A DNA stretch of 64,000 bases from Solwaraspora sp. WMMD792 (GCF_029626105.1 NZ_JARUBH010000009.1:6324001-6388000), one strand, 5' to 3'; positions 24,418 to 32,996 are shown, counted from the first letter of the stretch. Translations and numbers: made by a program. The notes: generated by a model not told the origin, from the letters alone.

Positions 24418-24750
24418 CTGCACCCGGTACAGCACCCCGTCCGGGCAGTAGCCGGCGATGCGGTCCAACGCGGACCGCACCCCGTCGCGTACCGTCCGGT
24501 CGTCGGTGTCGTACCGGGCGGTCCGGCGGCGGACCCGCCGGACCAGCTCGGCGGCATCGAACCGCTCCGGCCGGTGCTCCGGGTCCGGTCGGTGCTCCGG
24601 GTCCGGTCGGGCCGCCATCGCCAGCAGCGGCGGCAGCGCGTCGACCAGCAGCGCCGCCTCGCCGTCGGGCAGCAGCTCGACGAGGGTACGCAGCACCGCC
24701 ACGTCCAGCTGCCAGATCGTGGTGGTCGGGCGGACCAGCCGTGCCGTCAC
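24346..24750 (-). CDS. Small DUF2267-like protein (tentative)
   Basis: The product is 134 residues with no signal or membrane segment. It is made of two helical units: LDVAVLRTLVELLPDGEAALLVDAL, given here in parts, and VRDGVRSALDRIAGYCPDG. The closing PLPDDVRELFPPP resembles the LP-x-(D/E)-(I/V)-RELW ending of DUF2267 proteins. A short duplicated PDPEHR unit lies in the middle. Translation is coupled to the upstream glycosyltransferase (GTGA overlap, AGGAGG 7 nt before GTG 24750). The 3' end overlaps the MMPL gene by 72 nt. No function is known for the family. Confidence 0.6.
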   Translation of the reverse strand: MTARLVRPTTTIWQLDVAVLRTLVELLPDGEAALLVDALPPLLAMAARPDPEHRPDPEHRPERFDAAELVRRVRRRTARYDTDDRTVRDGVRSALDRIAGYCPDGVLYRVQLPLPDDVRELFPPPVQVRAVGAG

Positions 24751-25676
24751 GGCCCGACCTCCTGCCGCTGGTGGCGCGGCCCGCCGCCGGCCGCCGCCGG
24801 GTCGTACCCGGCGGCGGCCTCCTCGTCGAGCAGCAGCTGCCAGCATTCGACCCGCCGGTCGGTGACCGTGGTCGGCGATTCCAGGTGGAACGCGCCGCTG
24901 GGCACGATGCCGGCACCGCCGTAGCGGCTGAGCACCGCCAGTTGGGCGGCGACGTCCTCGCCCTGGTGGTCGACCGGCATCCGGGGCCAGAAGTCGAAGC
25001 CACCGGCGGCGACCAGCTTGGCCCGGTCGAACAGCACGCACCCGCCGATCCAGGACACCCGGTACGCCCGCCACTGGCCCTCGCCCAGCTGGAGCCGCTC
25101 GGTGACGTGCAGCAGGTTGGCGGCCGAGTGCAGCCGGGCCCGGGACCACTGCGGCGTACCGGGCCGGATCCGCTCCGGCTCCGGCCGGCCGTCCCATTCG
25201 ACGTACCCGTCGTGGTCCTGCGGCCGCACATCATCCAGATAGGACAATCCGTGTACGGCGTTGCCGACGAAGCCGCAGCGCAGTTCGGCGATCGCGGTGA
25301 CCAGTCGGTCGATGGTGCCGGGGGCGAGCCAGACGTCGTCGTCGAGCATCAGCACCAGCCGGGCGGTGGAGAGACTCAGCAGGTACGCCCGGTGTTCGGC
25401 CAGCCCGCGCCGGGGCAGCCGCCGGGTGAGCAGCACCGGGTGACCGGTGTGCCGCAGCGCCCGCACCATGGTGGCGGCGGCCGGGTCGGCCCACGCCGGT
25501 CCGCCGTCGGACTGGTCGCTGACCACCACCCCGAACCCGTCAGGGGCATCCTGTGCGGCGAGCCCGGCGAGGGTGGCGGCCAGCTCGGCGGGTCGGTTGC
25601 GGGTCGGGACGAGTACGTCGAGCAGCCGGTTGCGGCGGAACTCGACCGGGTCCCCGGGCGGCAACGGTCGACTCAT
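24747..25676 (-). CDS. Family 2 glycosyltransferase
   Basis: The product is 309 residues with a GT-A fold: LDVLVPTRNRPAELAATLAG near residue 18, the VVVSDQSDGG strand, and the metal-binding acidic motif LMLDDDVWLAPG near 112. An acceptor-side WIGGCVLFDRAKL and a candidate catalytic base in DHQGEDVAAQL follow. It transfers a sugar from a nucleotide donor to an unknown acceptor, acting in the cytoplasm. It sits between the HldE-like gene and the DUF2267-like gene with 4-nt overlaps on both sides. This suggests a shared glycoconjugate pathway, possibly with the family 9 transferase 5 kb away. Confidence 0.88.
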   Translation of the reverse strand: MSRPLPPGDPVEFRRNRLLDVLVPTRNRPAELAATLAGLAAQDAPDGFGVVVSDQSDGGPAWADPAAATMVRALRHTGHPVLLTRRLPRRGLAEHRAYLLSLSTARLVLMLDDDVWLAPGTIDRLVTAIAELRCGFVGNAVHGLSYLDDVRPQDHDGYVEWDGRPEPERIRPGTPQWSRARLHSAANLLHVTERLQLGEGQWRAYRVSWIGGCVLFDRAKLVAAGGFDFWPRMPVDHQGEDVAAQLAVLSRYGGAGIVPSGAFHLESPTTVTDRRVECWQLLLDEEAAAGYDPAAAGGGPRHQRQEVGP

Positions 25677-27412
25677 CGGGCTCCTTCCGGGTGTGTGTCG
25701 GGTTCCGGGTGTGCTTCGGGTCGGCCGGCCGACCCGCCGGCCGGGCCGGCCGGGGCGGCTGCCGACCGGATCCGGTCGATGACCGCCGAGGTGGACCGGT
25801 CCGCGACGTAGCCGAGGATGTGCACCGCCCCGCCGAGCCGGCGGACCAGCGGCGCTTCGGGCACCATGTCCGGCGGGTAGTCGCCGCCCTTGACGTAGAC
25901 GTCCGGGCGGATCCGCTCGATCAGCCCGGCCGGGGAGTCCTCCTCGAAGACCACCACGTGGTCGACGCTGGTCAGCGCGGCGAGCACGGCGACCCGGTCC
26001 TCGACCGGGTTGACCGGCCGGTCCGGACCTTTCAGCCGCCGCACGCTGTGGTCCGAGTTGACGGCAACGATCAGCAGGTCACCGAGGGCGGCGGCCTCCG
26101 CCAGGTAGCCGACGTGGCCGCGGTGCAGCACGTCGAAGCAGCCGTTGGTGAAGACGATCCGGGCTCCGGCGGCACGCTGTACGCGTACCTGTTCGACCAG
26201 GTCGGCGGGGTCGGTCCCGGCGGCCGGGGTCGCAGCCGGGGTGGTGACCCGCCGGCCGCCGCCCGAGGCCGCGGCCGGGAACGCCTCGCTCAGCGCGGCG
26301 GTCAGCGCGTCGCGGTGGCAGATACAGGTGCCGCAGTCGCGCACGGTCAGCGCGGCGGCGAGCTGGGCCAGTTCGGCTGCGACCGGCAGGGTGGCGCCGG
26401 CGACCACCGACAGGGTGAGAGCGGCCAGATAGGCGTCGCCGGCGCCGACCGCCCGGCTGGCCGCGACCGGTTCGGTACGGCAGTGGTGCGTGGCGCCGCT
26501 GCGGTCGCCGACCACCGAGCCGTCGGTGTCCAGGGTCACCGCCACCAGGTCCGCCCCGGTTGCGGCGTGCAGCCGGGGCAGCAGTCGCCGGGCGGCGGCG
26601 ACCCGGTCGCGGTCCGGCGTGGGTTCGCCGACGGCCGGTGCGGCCTCGGCGACGCTGGGCGTGATCAGCGTCGGCCGCAGTCCGGCCCACCGGGTGAGGT
26701 CGTGGGCGTCGAGGGCGACGGTGCCGTAGCGGTCCCGGTGCCGGATCAGCCACTGCCGGATCCGGTCGGGCAGCGCACCGAGCCCGTAGTCGCAGATGAC
26801 CAGGTCGGGCCGTACCACGTCGGGATTCGCCCCGGTGCCGTCGACATCCGGCTCGGCGGGGCCGAGCCGGATCTCCTCGGTGCTGGCGACGAGCGCGGCG
26901 AGCAGCCGTTCGACCTGTTCGGCGGGGAGTGGACCGGCCGGCCCGCCGTCGTCCTCGCGGAGCAGGATCTGGTCGGCGGCGAGCAGCCGACGTTTCACCG
27001 GGGTACGGGTGCCCGGCTGGGCGATCATCCGGTCCTGCACGCCGGCCCGGTGCAGGCAGCGCGCCACCTGGTCGCCGACTTGGTCGACGCCGATCGGGGC
27101 GACCAGCAGTGGGCGGGCGCCGAGCGCGGCGAGGTTGACCGCGGTGTTCGCGGCACCGCCGGCGGCGACCTGCCGCCGGTCCAGGGTGAGCACCGGGGCG
27201 GGTGCCTCGCGGCAGAGCCGGGTGGAGGTGGCGAACCGCCATTCGTCGAGCATCGCGTCCCCGACGACCAGGACGGGTCGCCCGGACCACAGCTCGACGA
27301 GGTCGGTGGGACCGGCGCCGTCCGACGGCCCGGCGGGGCCCGCCGGTCTGGCATTGCCGGTGGGGCCAGCCAGGCCGGCGCGGTGCCGCCGGTCGTTGGA
27401 CGAGGGCCGCAT
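25673..27412 (-). CDS. hldE: HldE-like heptose-7-phosphate kinase / heptose-1-phosphate nucleotidyltransferase
   Basis: The product is 579 residues with two domains. A PfkB sugar kinase occupies about 35-400: VLVVGDAMLDEW, AAGGAANTAVNLAALG, and catalytic GAGDAYLAAL. A cytidylyltransferase-type domain occupies about 430-560: FTNGCFDVLHRGHVGYL, VNSDHSVRRLKG, and YVKGGDY. In Gram-negatives HldE phosphorylates D-glycero-D-manno-heptose 7-phosphate at C1 and then makes ADP-heptose. A CICH cysteine pair lies between the domains. The start is uncertain: ATG 27412 and ATG 27463 are both possible and neither has an SD. GmhA and GmhB homologues are not in the window. First gene of a three-gene overlapping operon. 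Confidence 0.88.
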   Translation of the reverse strand: MRPSSNDRRHRAGLAGPTGNARPAGPAGPSDGAGPTDLVELWSGRPVLVVGDAMLDEWRFATSTRLCREAPAPVLTLDRRQVAAGGAANTAVNLAALGARPLLVAPIGVDQVGDQVARCLHRAGVQDRMIAQPGTRTPVKRRLLAADQILLREDDGGPAGPLPAEQVERLLAALVASTEEIRLGPAEPDVDGTGANPDVVRPDLVICDYGLGALPDRIRQWLIRHRDRYGTVALDAHDLTRWAGLRPTLITPSVAEAAPAVGEPTPDRDRVAAARRLLPRLHAATGADLVAVTLDTDGSVVGDRSGATHHCRTEPVAASRAVGAGDAYLAALTLSVVAGATLPVAAELAQLAAALTVRDCGTCICHRDALTAALSEAFPAAASGGGRRVTTPAATPAAGTDPADLVEQVRVQRAAGARIVFTNGCFDVLHRGHVGYLAEAAALGDLLIVAVNSDHSVRRLKGPDRPVNPVEDRVAVLAALTSVDHVVVFEEDSPAGLIERIRPDVYVKGGDYPPDMVPEAPLVRRLGGAVHILGYVADRSTSAVIDRIRSAAAPAGPAGGSAGRPEAHPEPDTHPEGAR

Positions 27413-27513
27413 GGGGCAGCGGGTGCCCGGGACGGGCACGGTCAAACGTGCGGGTCGGTACATGTCGGGGATCACAGATAAATCGGTTGGCTTTCCGCCC
27501 CGGCATGGCAGAA

Positions 27514-27528
27514 TGCTTGTAGCAAGCA
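27514..27528. promoter_or_regulatory. Palindromic operator before the MarR gene
   Basis: TGCTTG-TAG-CAAGCA is a perfect inverted repeat 26 nt before the MarR start, in the region shared with the divergent hldE promoter. Position and symmetry suggest autoregulation by the MarR protein. Confidence 0.55.
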
Positions 27529-27553
27529 ACTATCGGATGGGGTGAGATCGGCG

Positions 27554-28063
27554 GTGCACACCGACCCGCCGACCGGTCCCGACGCGGAGCTCATCGCCCT
27601 CGGCAAGCAGTTCGGCGTCTTCCACCGGTCCGTGCACATGTTCTACCAACGGCTACGGTTCGACCCGCCGCTGGAGCGGGCGGCGTACACCCTGCTGGTG
27701 CGGATCGCCGGCGACCGGCCGGCCCGGCTCAGCGTGCTCGCCGACGGCCTCGGCCTGGACCTGTCAACGGTGAGCCGCCAGGTCGCCGCGCTGGAGGCGG
27801 CCGGCCTGGCCACCCGTACGCCGGATCCCACCGACCGGCGGGCCAGCGTGATCGCGGCGACCGAGCTCGGCGTGCAGGTCTACACCCGCAACCGGGCCGT
27901 CTGGGTGGGCGCGATGCGGGACCTGCTGGCCGACTGGACCCCGGCCGAGATGAGCGAGTTCGGGCGGCTGCTGACCCGGCTCAACGAGACGATCACCACC
28001 CGCTACGGGGGGACGGATCCGGCGGATCGCTGTCCGCGGGGGGAAGGGGAAACACCACAATGA
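27554..28063 (+). CDS. MarR-family transcriptional regulator
   Basis: The product is 169 residues, a winged-helix dimer family. The recognition region is LSVLADGLGLDLSTVSRQVAALEAAGLATR (shown in parts: LSVLADGLGLDLSTVSRQ, ALEAAGL), with the wing DPTDRRASVIAAT. GTG 27554 is favoured because GGTGAGA lies upstream at proper spacing; GTG 27542 is the alternative. The stop overlaps the DHA2 exporter start (ATGA), so regulator and exporter form one operon, typical of drug-responsive MarR pairs. The palindrome at 27514 is the probable operator. The inducer is unknown. Confidence 0.9.
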   Translation: MHTDPPTGPDAELIALGKQFGVFHRSVHMFYQRLRFDPPLERAAYTLLVRIAGDRPARLSVLADGLGLDLSTVSRQVAALEAAGLATRTPDPTDRRASVIAATELGVQVYTRNRAVWVGAMRDLLADWTPAEMSEFGRLLTRLNETITTRYGGTDPADRCPRGEGETPQ

Positions 28064-29643
28064 CGACCACCGAGGAGCGGGTCGCGCCAGCGCTCAGCCG
28101 CCGGCAGATCCTGCTGCTGCTGGCCAGCCTGATGACCGGCATGCTGCTGGCCGCGCTCGACCAGACCATCGTCGGGGTGGCGCTGCCCACCATCGTCGGC
28201 GAGCTGGGCGGGATCAACCACTACTCGTGGGTGGTCACCGCTTATCTGCTGGCGTCCACCGCGTCGACGCCGCTGTACGGCAAGACCGCCGACCTGATCG
28301 GCCGCCGACCGGTGTTCCTGTTCGCGATCGGGATGTTCCTGCTGGGCTCGCTGCTGGCTGGCATGTCGCAGAACATGACCCAGCTGATCGTCACCCGGGG
28401 CCTGCAGGGGCTCGGCGCCGGCGGCCTGATGACCCTGGCGTTCACCATCATCTCGGACGTGGTGTCGCCCCGCGACCGCGGGCGCTACCAGGGCCTGTTC
28501 GGCGCCGTCTTCGGCCTGTCGTCGGTGGCCGGTCCGCTGGCCGGCGGCTACTTCGCGGAGACGAACTGGCGCTGGATCTTCTACATCAACGTGCCGCTGG
28601 CGATCGTCGCGATGGTCATCTGCTGGTACGTGATGCGGCTGATCCCGTTCCGGCGGCGCGACCACGCCATCGACTGGCTCGGCGCGACCCTGCTGGTGGC
28701 CGGGGTCAGCGCCATCCTGCTGGCGCTGAGCTGGGGCGGTGGCGAGTTCGCCTGGGGATCCCCGGTGATCATCGGACTGTTCGCCGTCGGCGCGGTCCTC
28801 GCCGCGATTTTCCTCGTCCAGGAGTCCCGGGTCGCCGAGCCGATCCTGCCGCTGAGGCTGTTCCGGGAACCGACCTTCGCGCTGGCCAACGCCGCCGGCT
28901 TCGTGCTCGGTCTGGCCATGTTCGGCTCGATCATCTTCATCCCGCTCTACCTGCAGATCGTCAAGGGTGCCTCGCCGACGGCCAGTGGTCTGCTGATGCT
29001 GCCGATGATGGCCGGCATCATCGTCACTTCGGTGGCCGCAGGGCGGGCGATGACCCGGTACGGCCGGTACAAGTGGTTCCCGGTGGCCGGCTCGGGGGCG
29101 CTGGTCGCCGGCGGTCTGCTCTTCACCCAGCTGGAGGTGACCAGCCCGCTCTGGCAGGCGTTCCTGGTGATGGTGGCGGTCGGCGTCGGGCTCGGGCTGT
29201 CCATGCAGTCGCTGGTGCTCGCCGTGCAGAACGCGATCCCGCTGCGCGACCTGGGTGCCGGCACTTCCACGGTGACCTTCTTCCGGACGCTCGGCGGCTC
29301 GTTCGGGGTCGCGATCCTCGGCGCGGTGCTCAACGCCCGGCTGACCGGCGAGATGGCCGACCGGATGCCGGCCGCGATCGCCCAGTTGCCGCCGGAGCAG
29401 GCCACCGAGATCGCCGCCGCCGGGGGCGCGGAGATCTCGATCGACCAGCCGGCGGTGATCCTGGCGTTGCCCGACCCGGTCCGGGAGGCCATCCAGTACG
29501 CCTTCGTGGAGTCGCTGCACACGGTGTTCCTGGTGACCGGCCTGGTCGCGGTGATCGCCGTGCTGATCACGCTGGTGCTGCCGGACCGGGAGCTGCGCGG
29601 CGAGGTCGAGTCGCAGGCCACCTCCGCCGACCTCGCCGGATAG
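28060..29643 (+). CDS. DHA2-family drug:H+ antiporter (EmrB/QacA type)
   Basis: The product is 527 residues with about 14 membrane segments. Family signatures are present: motif D1-like LDQTIVGVALPTIVGELGG near residue 30, motif A GKTADLIGRRPVFL near 75, and the GxxxGPxxGG motif C region (SVAGPLAGGYFAE) near 155. The DHA2 family exports lipophilic drugs and dyes using the proton gradient. The start has AAGGGGAAA upstream and overlaps the MarR stop. A perfect hairpin follows the stop. Substrate unknown; control by the co-transcribed MarR is inferred. Confidence 0.93.
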   Translation: MTTTEERVAPALSRRQILLLLASLMTGMLLAALDQTIVGVALPTIVGELGGINHYSWVVTAYLLASTASTPLYGKTADLIGRRPVFLFAIGMFLLGSLLAGMSQNMTQLIVTRGLQGLGAGGLMTLAFTIISDVVSPRDRGRYQGLFGAVFGLSSVAGPLAGGYFAETNWRWIFYINVPLAIVAMVICWYVMRLIPFRRRDHAIDWLGATLLVAGVSAILLALSWGGGEFAWGSPVIIGLFAVGAVLAAIFLVQESRVAEPILPLRLFREPTFALANAAGFVLGLAMFGSIIFIPLYLQIVKGASPTASGLLMLPMMAGIIVTSVAAGRAMTRYGRYKWFPVAGSGALVAGGLLFTQLEVTSPLWQAFLVMVAVGVGLGLSMQSLVLAVQNAIPLRDLGAGTSTVTFFRTLGGSFGVAILGAVLNARLTGEMADRMPAAIAQLPPEQATEIAAAGGAEISIDQPAVILALPDPVREAIQYAFVESLHTVFLVTGLVAVIAVLITLVLPDRELRGEVESQATSADLAG

Positions 29644-29672
29644 GCCGGAGACCGGACCGGACAGTCCGGACA

Positions 29673-29710
29673 CCGGAGCGGACCGGGCCGGAAGGTCCGG
29701 TCCGCTCCGG
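29673..29710. terminator. Bidirectional hairpin terminator
   Basis: CCGGAGCGGACCGG (29673-29686) pairs perfectly with CCGGTCCGCTCCGG (29697-29710), 14 bp with a 10-nt loop. It sits between the convergent DHA2 and Nudix genes. Confidence 0.8.
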
Positions 29711-29712
29711 CG

Positions 29713-30207
29713 TTACTTCAGCACCAGCTGGCCGGAGTGCTCGAAGGCGGCCAGGTCGGTGAGGGTCTCGCTGACGGTGCCGGCCAACGGGGCCGGCACC
29801 TCGGCGTGCGCGAAGAACCCGGCGTCGGTGGTCTCGTCGGTGACGGTCAGCAGCTCGCCGGCGAAGCCGTCGACCCGGAAGCAGACCACGAACAGCTGGT
29901 ACGTGTCGTCGAACATGTTGGTGAAGGTGTAGTCGGCGCCGGTGTGCATGGCGAACGGGGTGACCCCGGCGGCCCGCAGCCCGGTCTCCTCGAAGACCTC
30001 CCGGGCGGCGCAGCCGGCGATCGACTCGCCGAGCTCCATCGCGCCGGCCGGTAGCGCCCACAGCCCGTTGTCCGACCGCCGGATCAGCAGGACCCGGTCG
30101 TCGGCGTCGCGGACCACGCAGCGGGCACCGACGAACATCAGGGTCCGGTCGCCGGCCAGTGCCCGCAGTTGTCCGAGGTACGAATCCGCCCAGGAGATGC
30201 TGGCCAT
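29713..30207 (-). CDS. Nudix hydrolase
   Basis: The product is 164 residues. The complete Nudix box GAMELGESIAGCAAREVFEETG lies near residues 57-78 (split: GAMELGESI, REVFEETG), giving the Mg2+-binding REVFEE helix. The N-terminus has a conserved start (SYLGQLRALAGDRTLMF) seen in ADP-ribose/NADH-type Nudix proteins of actinomycetes. It hydrolyses an X-linked nucleoside diphosphate; which one cannot be told. ATG 30207 is used; a weak GGTTGC precedes it. The 3' end is 2 nt from the shared terminator. Confidence 0.9.
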   Translation of the reverse strand: MASISWADSYLGQLRALAGDRTLMFVGARCVVRDADDRVLLIRRSDNGLWALPAGAMELGESIAGCAAREVFEETGLRAAGVTPFAMHTGADYTFTNMFDDTYQLFVVCFRVDGFAGELLTVTDETTDAGFFAHAEVPAPLAGTVSETLTDLAAFEHSGQLVLK

Positions 30208-30308
30208 GGAGCAACCTTAGGCGAGGCGGGTGCCGGCCGGGCCGGCTGATCCACGCCCCGAGCGACGGCTGGTCAACCGCCACCGAACCCGACTGACTCC
30301 GCGCCCCG

Positions 30309-30337
30309 TTGGCGGGCTGGCCCTGACCTGTTACGCT
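30309..30337 (+). promoter_or_regulatory. Promoter TTGGCG-17-TACGCT
   Basis: A -35 box TTGGCG (30309-30314) and -10 box TACGCT (30332-30337) are separated by 17 nt. It serves the ArsR-type gene and its operon. Confidence 0.7.
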
Positions 30338-30367
30338 TTCACCTGTCAGAAAAACATGACATGTGAA
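30338..30367 (+). promoter_or_regulatory. Operator for the ArsR-type regulator
   Basis: TTCACCTGTCA (30338-30348) and TGACATGTGAA (30357-30367) form an inverted repeat matching at 10 of 11 positions. It covers the transcription start and runs into the SD, so a bound repressor would block transcription. Confidence 0.7.
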
Positions 30368-30375
30368 GGAGAGCG

Positions 30376-30729
30376 ATGACATCGGCCACGCCCTCCGGCG
30401 ACGATCTGGTCGAGAAGCTGGCGGCGCTGGCCAACCCGCTGCGGCTGCGGATCATCGGCCGGCTCGCCGCCGGTCGGGACTACGTCAGCCACCTCTCCCG
30501 CGAGATCGGCATCAGCCGGCCGCTGCTGCACATGCACCTGCAGCGGCTGGAAGCCGCCGGCCTGATCGTCGGGAGTCTCGAGCTGTCCGAGGACGGCAAA
30601 GCCATGAAGTACTACGAAGTCGCCGATTTCACCCTGCACCTGACCCCGTCGATGCTCGCCGCAGCGGCGGCGACCCTCACCGGACCGGACCCGTCGGCAG
30701 CGGGCCCCGCGCGTAAGGAGAAGTCCTGA
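30376..30729 (+). CDS. ArsR-like winged-helix regulator
   Basis: The product is 117 residues. LAALANPLRLRIIGRLAAG is a typical ArsR opening. The recognition part SRPLLHMHLQRLEAAGLI and a wing (ELSEDGKAMKYYEV) follow. No metal-binding Cys cluster (such as ELCVCDL) is present, so metal sensing is unlikely; this resembles the HTH-20 subgroup. ATG 30376 has GAAGGAG 6 nt upstream. The stop overlaps the next start (TGATG), making a three-gene operon with a small membrane protein and a quinone-oxidoreductase-like enzyme. The inverted repeat at its own promoter suggests autorepression. Confidence 0.88.
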   Translation: MTSATPSGDDLVEKLAALANPLRLRIIGRLAAGRDYVSHLSREIGISRPLLHMHLQRLEAAGLIVGSLELSEDGKAMKYYEVADFTLHLTPSMLAAAAATLTGPDPSAAGPARKEKS

Positions 30730-31016
30730 TGTACGTCTTCGCCGCCGAGGGCGGCAACACCTGGCCAGATGTCGTGTTCATCCTCGGCGTACTGACCCTC
30801 GGCGTGTTTTTGATCGTGGTGGTCGTCGCCTCTCTGCACGAGTTCCGCAAGACGAAGCTGCTCGCCAGCCAGGAGGAGGCGATGCGTCAGCTTGTCCGCC
30901 GCTACGAGCAGCTCGCCGAGAACTCGGTCGATACGCAGCAGCGGGTCGCGGCCGACCTGGCCGAGCTGCGGACCAGGACCAGCGCCATCGAGCAGATCCT
31001 GCGGACCGTCGAATGA
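30729..31016 (+). CDS. Small single-span membrane protein with coiled coil
   Basis: The product is 95 residues. One membrane helix (DVVFILGVLTLGVFLIVVVV, residues 14-33) is followed by a basic stop-transfer segment (HEFRKTK) and a heptad-like helix to the end (residues 45-93). No enzyme motif. It sits between the regulator and the oxidoreductase gene with 1-nt and 4-nt overlaps, so its synthesis is tied to theirs. Possibly a membrane partner of the regulator, an inference from position only. Confidence 0.75.
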   Translation: MYVFAAEGGNTWPDVVFILGVLTLGVFLIVVVVASLHEFRKTKLLASQEEAMRQLVRRYEQLAENSVDTQQRVAADLAELRTRTSAIEQILRTVE

Positions 31017-32032
31017 GCGCCGGTCGGACCACCCCCGTCACCGACACCATGCGGGCCGTCGTCCAGGACCGCTACGGGTCCGCCGAGGTGCTGACCGTGC
31101 GGCAGCTGCCGTGTCCGTCCATCACGGACAAGGACCTGCTGGTACGGGTACAGGCTGCCTCGATCAACTACGCCGACCTGGTGTTCGTCACCGGTGAGCC
31201 GTACCTAGCCCGGTTGGCCTTCGGCCTGTCCGGCCCCCGGGCGAAGGTGCGCGGGCGCGACGTCACCGGCGAGGTCGTCGCGGTTGGCGCGGCGGTCTCC
31301 GGGTTTCAACCCGGTGACCGGGTGTACGCCGAGATCGACAGCGGCAGCTTCGCCGAGTACGCCGCCGTCCCCGCCGACCGGGCCTGGCGTACCCCGGCCA
31401 ACGTCACCCCGGTGCAGGCGGCGACAGTGCCGCTCGCCGGCGTCACCGCCTGGCAGGGGTTGCGGGACCACGGCCGGCTCCAGCCCGGTCAGCGGGTGCT
31501 GGTCAACGGCGCCTCCGGTGGGGTCGGCACCTTCGCGGTGCAGCTCGCCAAGGCGCTCGGTGCCGAGGTCACCGGGGTCTGCCGGGACCGCAACGTCGAC
31601 CTGGTGCGCTCGCTCGGCGCGGACGACGTGATCGACTACACCCGCGAGGACTTCACCCGGTCGGGCCGGCAGTGGGATCTGATCTTCAACGTGGCGGGTC
31701 GGCACCGGCTGACCGACTGCCGCCGGGCGCTGACCCCGCGCGGGACGTTGGTCCTGTGCGGCGGTACGGGTAGTCGCTGGTTCGGCCCGGTGGGCCGGCT
31801 GCTGCGGTCGAAGGTCTGGGCACCGTTCGTCAGCCAACGGGTGACCGGGTTCCTGTCCGCGCCCGGACAGCAGCCGCTGCGGGAGCTGACCGAGTTGATC
31901 GAGGCCGGCCGGATGGTCCTCCCGGTGGAGCGGACGTTTCCGCTGGACCGTGCGGCCGAAGCGGTGCGGCTCTTCGCCGAGGAGCACCCCCGGTCGAAGA
32001 TCGTCATCGAGGTGGCCCCGGCCAGCTCATGA
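31013..32032 (+). CDS. NADPH:quinone reductase-like zinc-independent alcohol dehydrogenase
   Basis: The product is 339 residues of the medium-chain dehydrogenase/reductase family. A GroES-like N-terminal half (to about 130) shows GRDVTGEVVAVGAAVSGFQPGDRVYAE, read here as GRDVTGEVVAVG and GFQPGDRV. A Rossmann half follows with VNGASGGVGTFAVQLAKALG near residue 160. The Cys/His residues that bind zinc in alcohol dehydrogenases are absent, placing it with quinone oxidoreductases/enoyl reductases. Cofactor likely NADPH. It is the last gene of the ArsR operon (4-nt overlap). Substrate unknown. Confidence 0.9.
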   Translation: MSAGRTTPVTDTMRAVVQDRYGSAEVLTVRQLPCPSITDKDLLVRVQAASINYADLVFVTGEPYLARLAFGLSGPRAKVRGRDVTGEVVAVGAAVSGFQPGDRVYAEIDSGSFAEYAAVPADRAWRTPANVTPVQAATVPLAGVTAWQGLRDHGRLQPGQRVLVNGASGGVGTFAVQLAKALGAEVTGVCRDRNVDLVRSLGADDVIDYTREDFTRSGRQWDLIFNVAGRHRLTDCRRALTPRGTLVLCGGTGSRWFGPVGRLLRSKVWAPFVSQRVTGFLSAPGQQPLRELTELIEAGRMVLPVERTFPLDRAAEAVRLFAEEHPRSKIVIEVAPASS

Positions 32033-32156
32033 TCGACACGCGGTGGTCGGCGCGGGTACCCGGCCGAGCCGCCGGTGCGCGACACTTGTCGACGACCCGA
32101 CAGCGGGAACGAGCCGTGCACGGGAGCGGAGCCTCGGCGGATCGGAGGTGGGTGGC

Positions 32157-32996
32157 GTGCTGGACCGGCGATGGGTCGTGGCGCTGCTGGCCGCCGTCGT
32201 GGCGGTCGCCGCGACGGCGGGATGCACCGGGTCTCGGTCGGCCGAGCCGGCGCTGGTGCCGGTCGTCCCCGGGCGGGCCGCGTCGGCCGCGCCCACCGAG
32301 CAGTTGCGGGTCGAGGTGCTGGCCCGCTACCCGCACGACACCGCCGCGTTCACCCAGGGGCTGGAGCTGGCCGGTTCGGACCTGTACGAGGGCACCGGCC
32401 AGTACGGCGAGTCCGAGTTGCGGGTCGTCGACCTGGCCAGCGGCACGGTGCGGCACCGGGTGAGCTTGCCGGACACCGCCTTCGGTGAGGGCATCACCGT
32501 GCTGGAGTCGCGCATCTGGCAGATCACCTGGCGGGAGGGGGTCGCGTACGAGCGCGACCGGGAAACCCTCGACGTGCTGCGCGAGGTGACCTACGACGGC
32601 GAGGGCTGGGGCATCTGCCACGACGACGCCGGGGACCGGCTGGTGATGAGCGACGGCACCGACCGGCTCACCTTCCGCGACCCGGCCACGTTCGACCCGA
32701 CCGGGTCGGTCGCGGTGACCCGCGACGGCGCGCCGCTGCGCGACATCAACGAGCTGGAGTGCGTCGACGGCCAGGTCTGGGCGAACGTCTGGCGGACCGA
32801 CGAGATCGTCCGGATCGACCCGGCGACCGGGCAGGTGGTCGCCGAGGTCGACGCCGGTGACCTGCTGACCGGTGCGGAGCGGGCCGGTGCGGACGTGCTC
32901 AACGGCATCGCGGCGGTGCCCGGCACCGACGATTTCCTGATCACCGGCAAGTACTGGCCGGCGCTGTTCCGGGTCCGGTTCGTCCCAGGCTCCTGA
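32157..32996 (+). CDS. Glutaminyl-peptide cyclotransferase, lipoprotein
   Basis: The product is 279 residues. A lipoprotein signal ends at ATAGC (Cys23). The rest is a five-bladed propeller of the plant-type glutamine cyclotransferase family: YPHDTAAFTQGLEL, LYEGTGQYGESELR, FGEGITVLESRIWQITW, YDGEGWGICHD, LRDINELECVDGQVWANVW and VLNGIAAVPGTDDFLITGKYWP. The family forms N-terminal pyroglutamate on exported proteins. Attachment outside the membrane is predicted. GTG 32157 has GGAGG 8 nt upstream; earlier in-frame starts overlap the preceding gene and lack an SD. It is followed by a convergent TetR gene. Confidence 0.92.
   Translation: MLDRRWVVALLAAVVAVAATAGCTGSRSAEPALVPVVPGRAASAAPTEQLRVEVLARYPHDTAAFTQGLELAGSDLYEGTGQYGESELRVVDLASGTVRHRVSLPDTAFGEGITVLESRIWQITWREGVAYERDRETLDVLREVTYDGEGWGICHDDAGDRLVMSDGTDRLTFRDPATFDPTGSVAVTRDGAPLRDINELECVDGQVWANVWRTDEIVRIDPATGQVVAEVDAGDLLTGAERAGADVLNGIAAVPGTDDFLITGKYWPALFRVRFVPGS

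Noticed and set aside
28227-29762. 511-residue frame inside the DHA2 exporter gene
   Set aside because: Arg/Gly/Ala-rich alternate frame of a clear 14-helix transporter.
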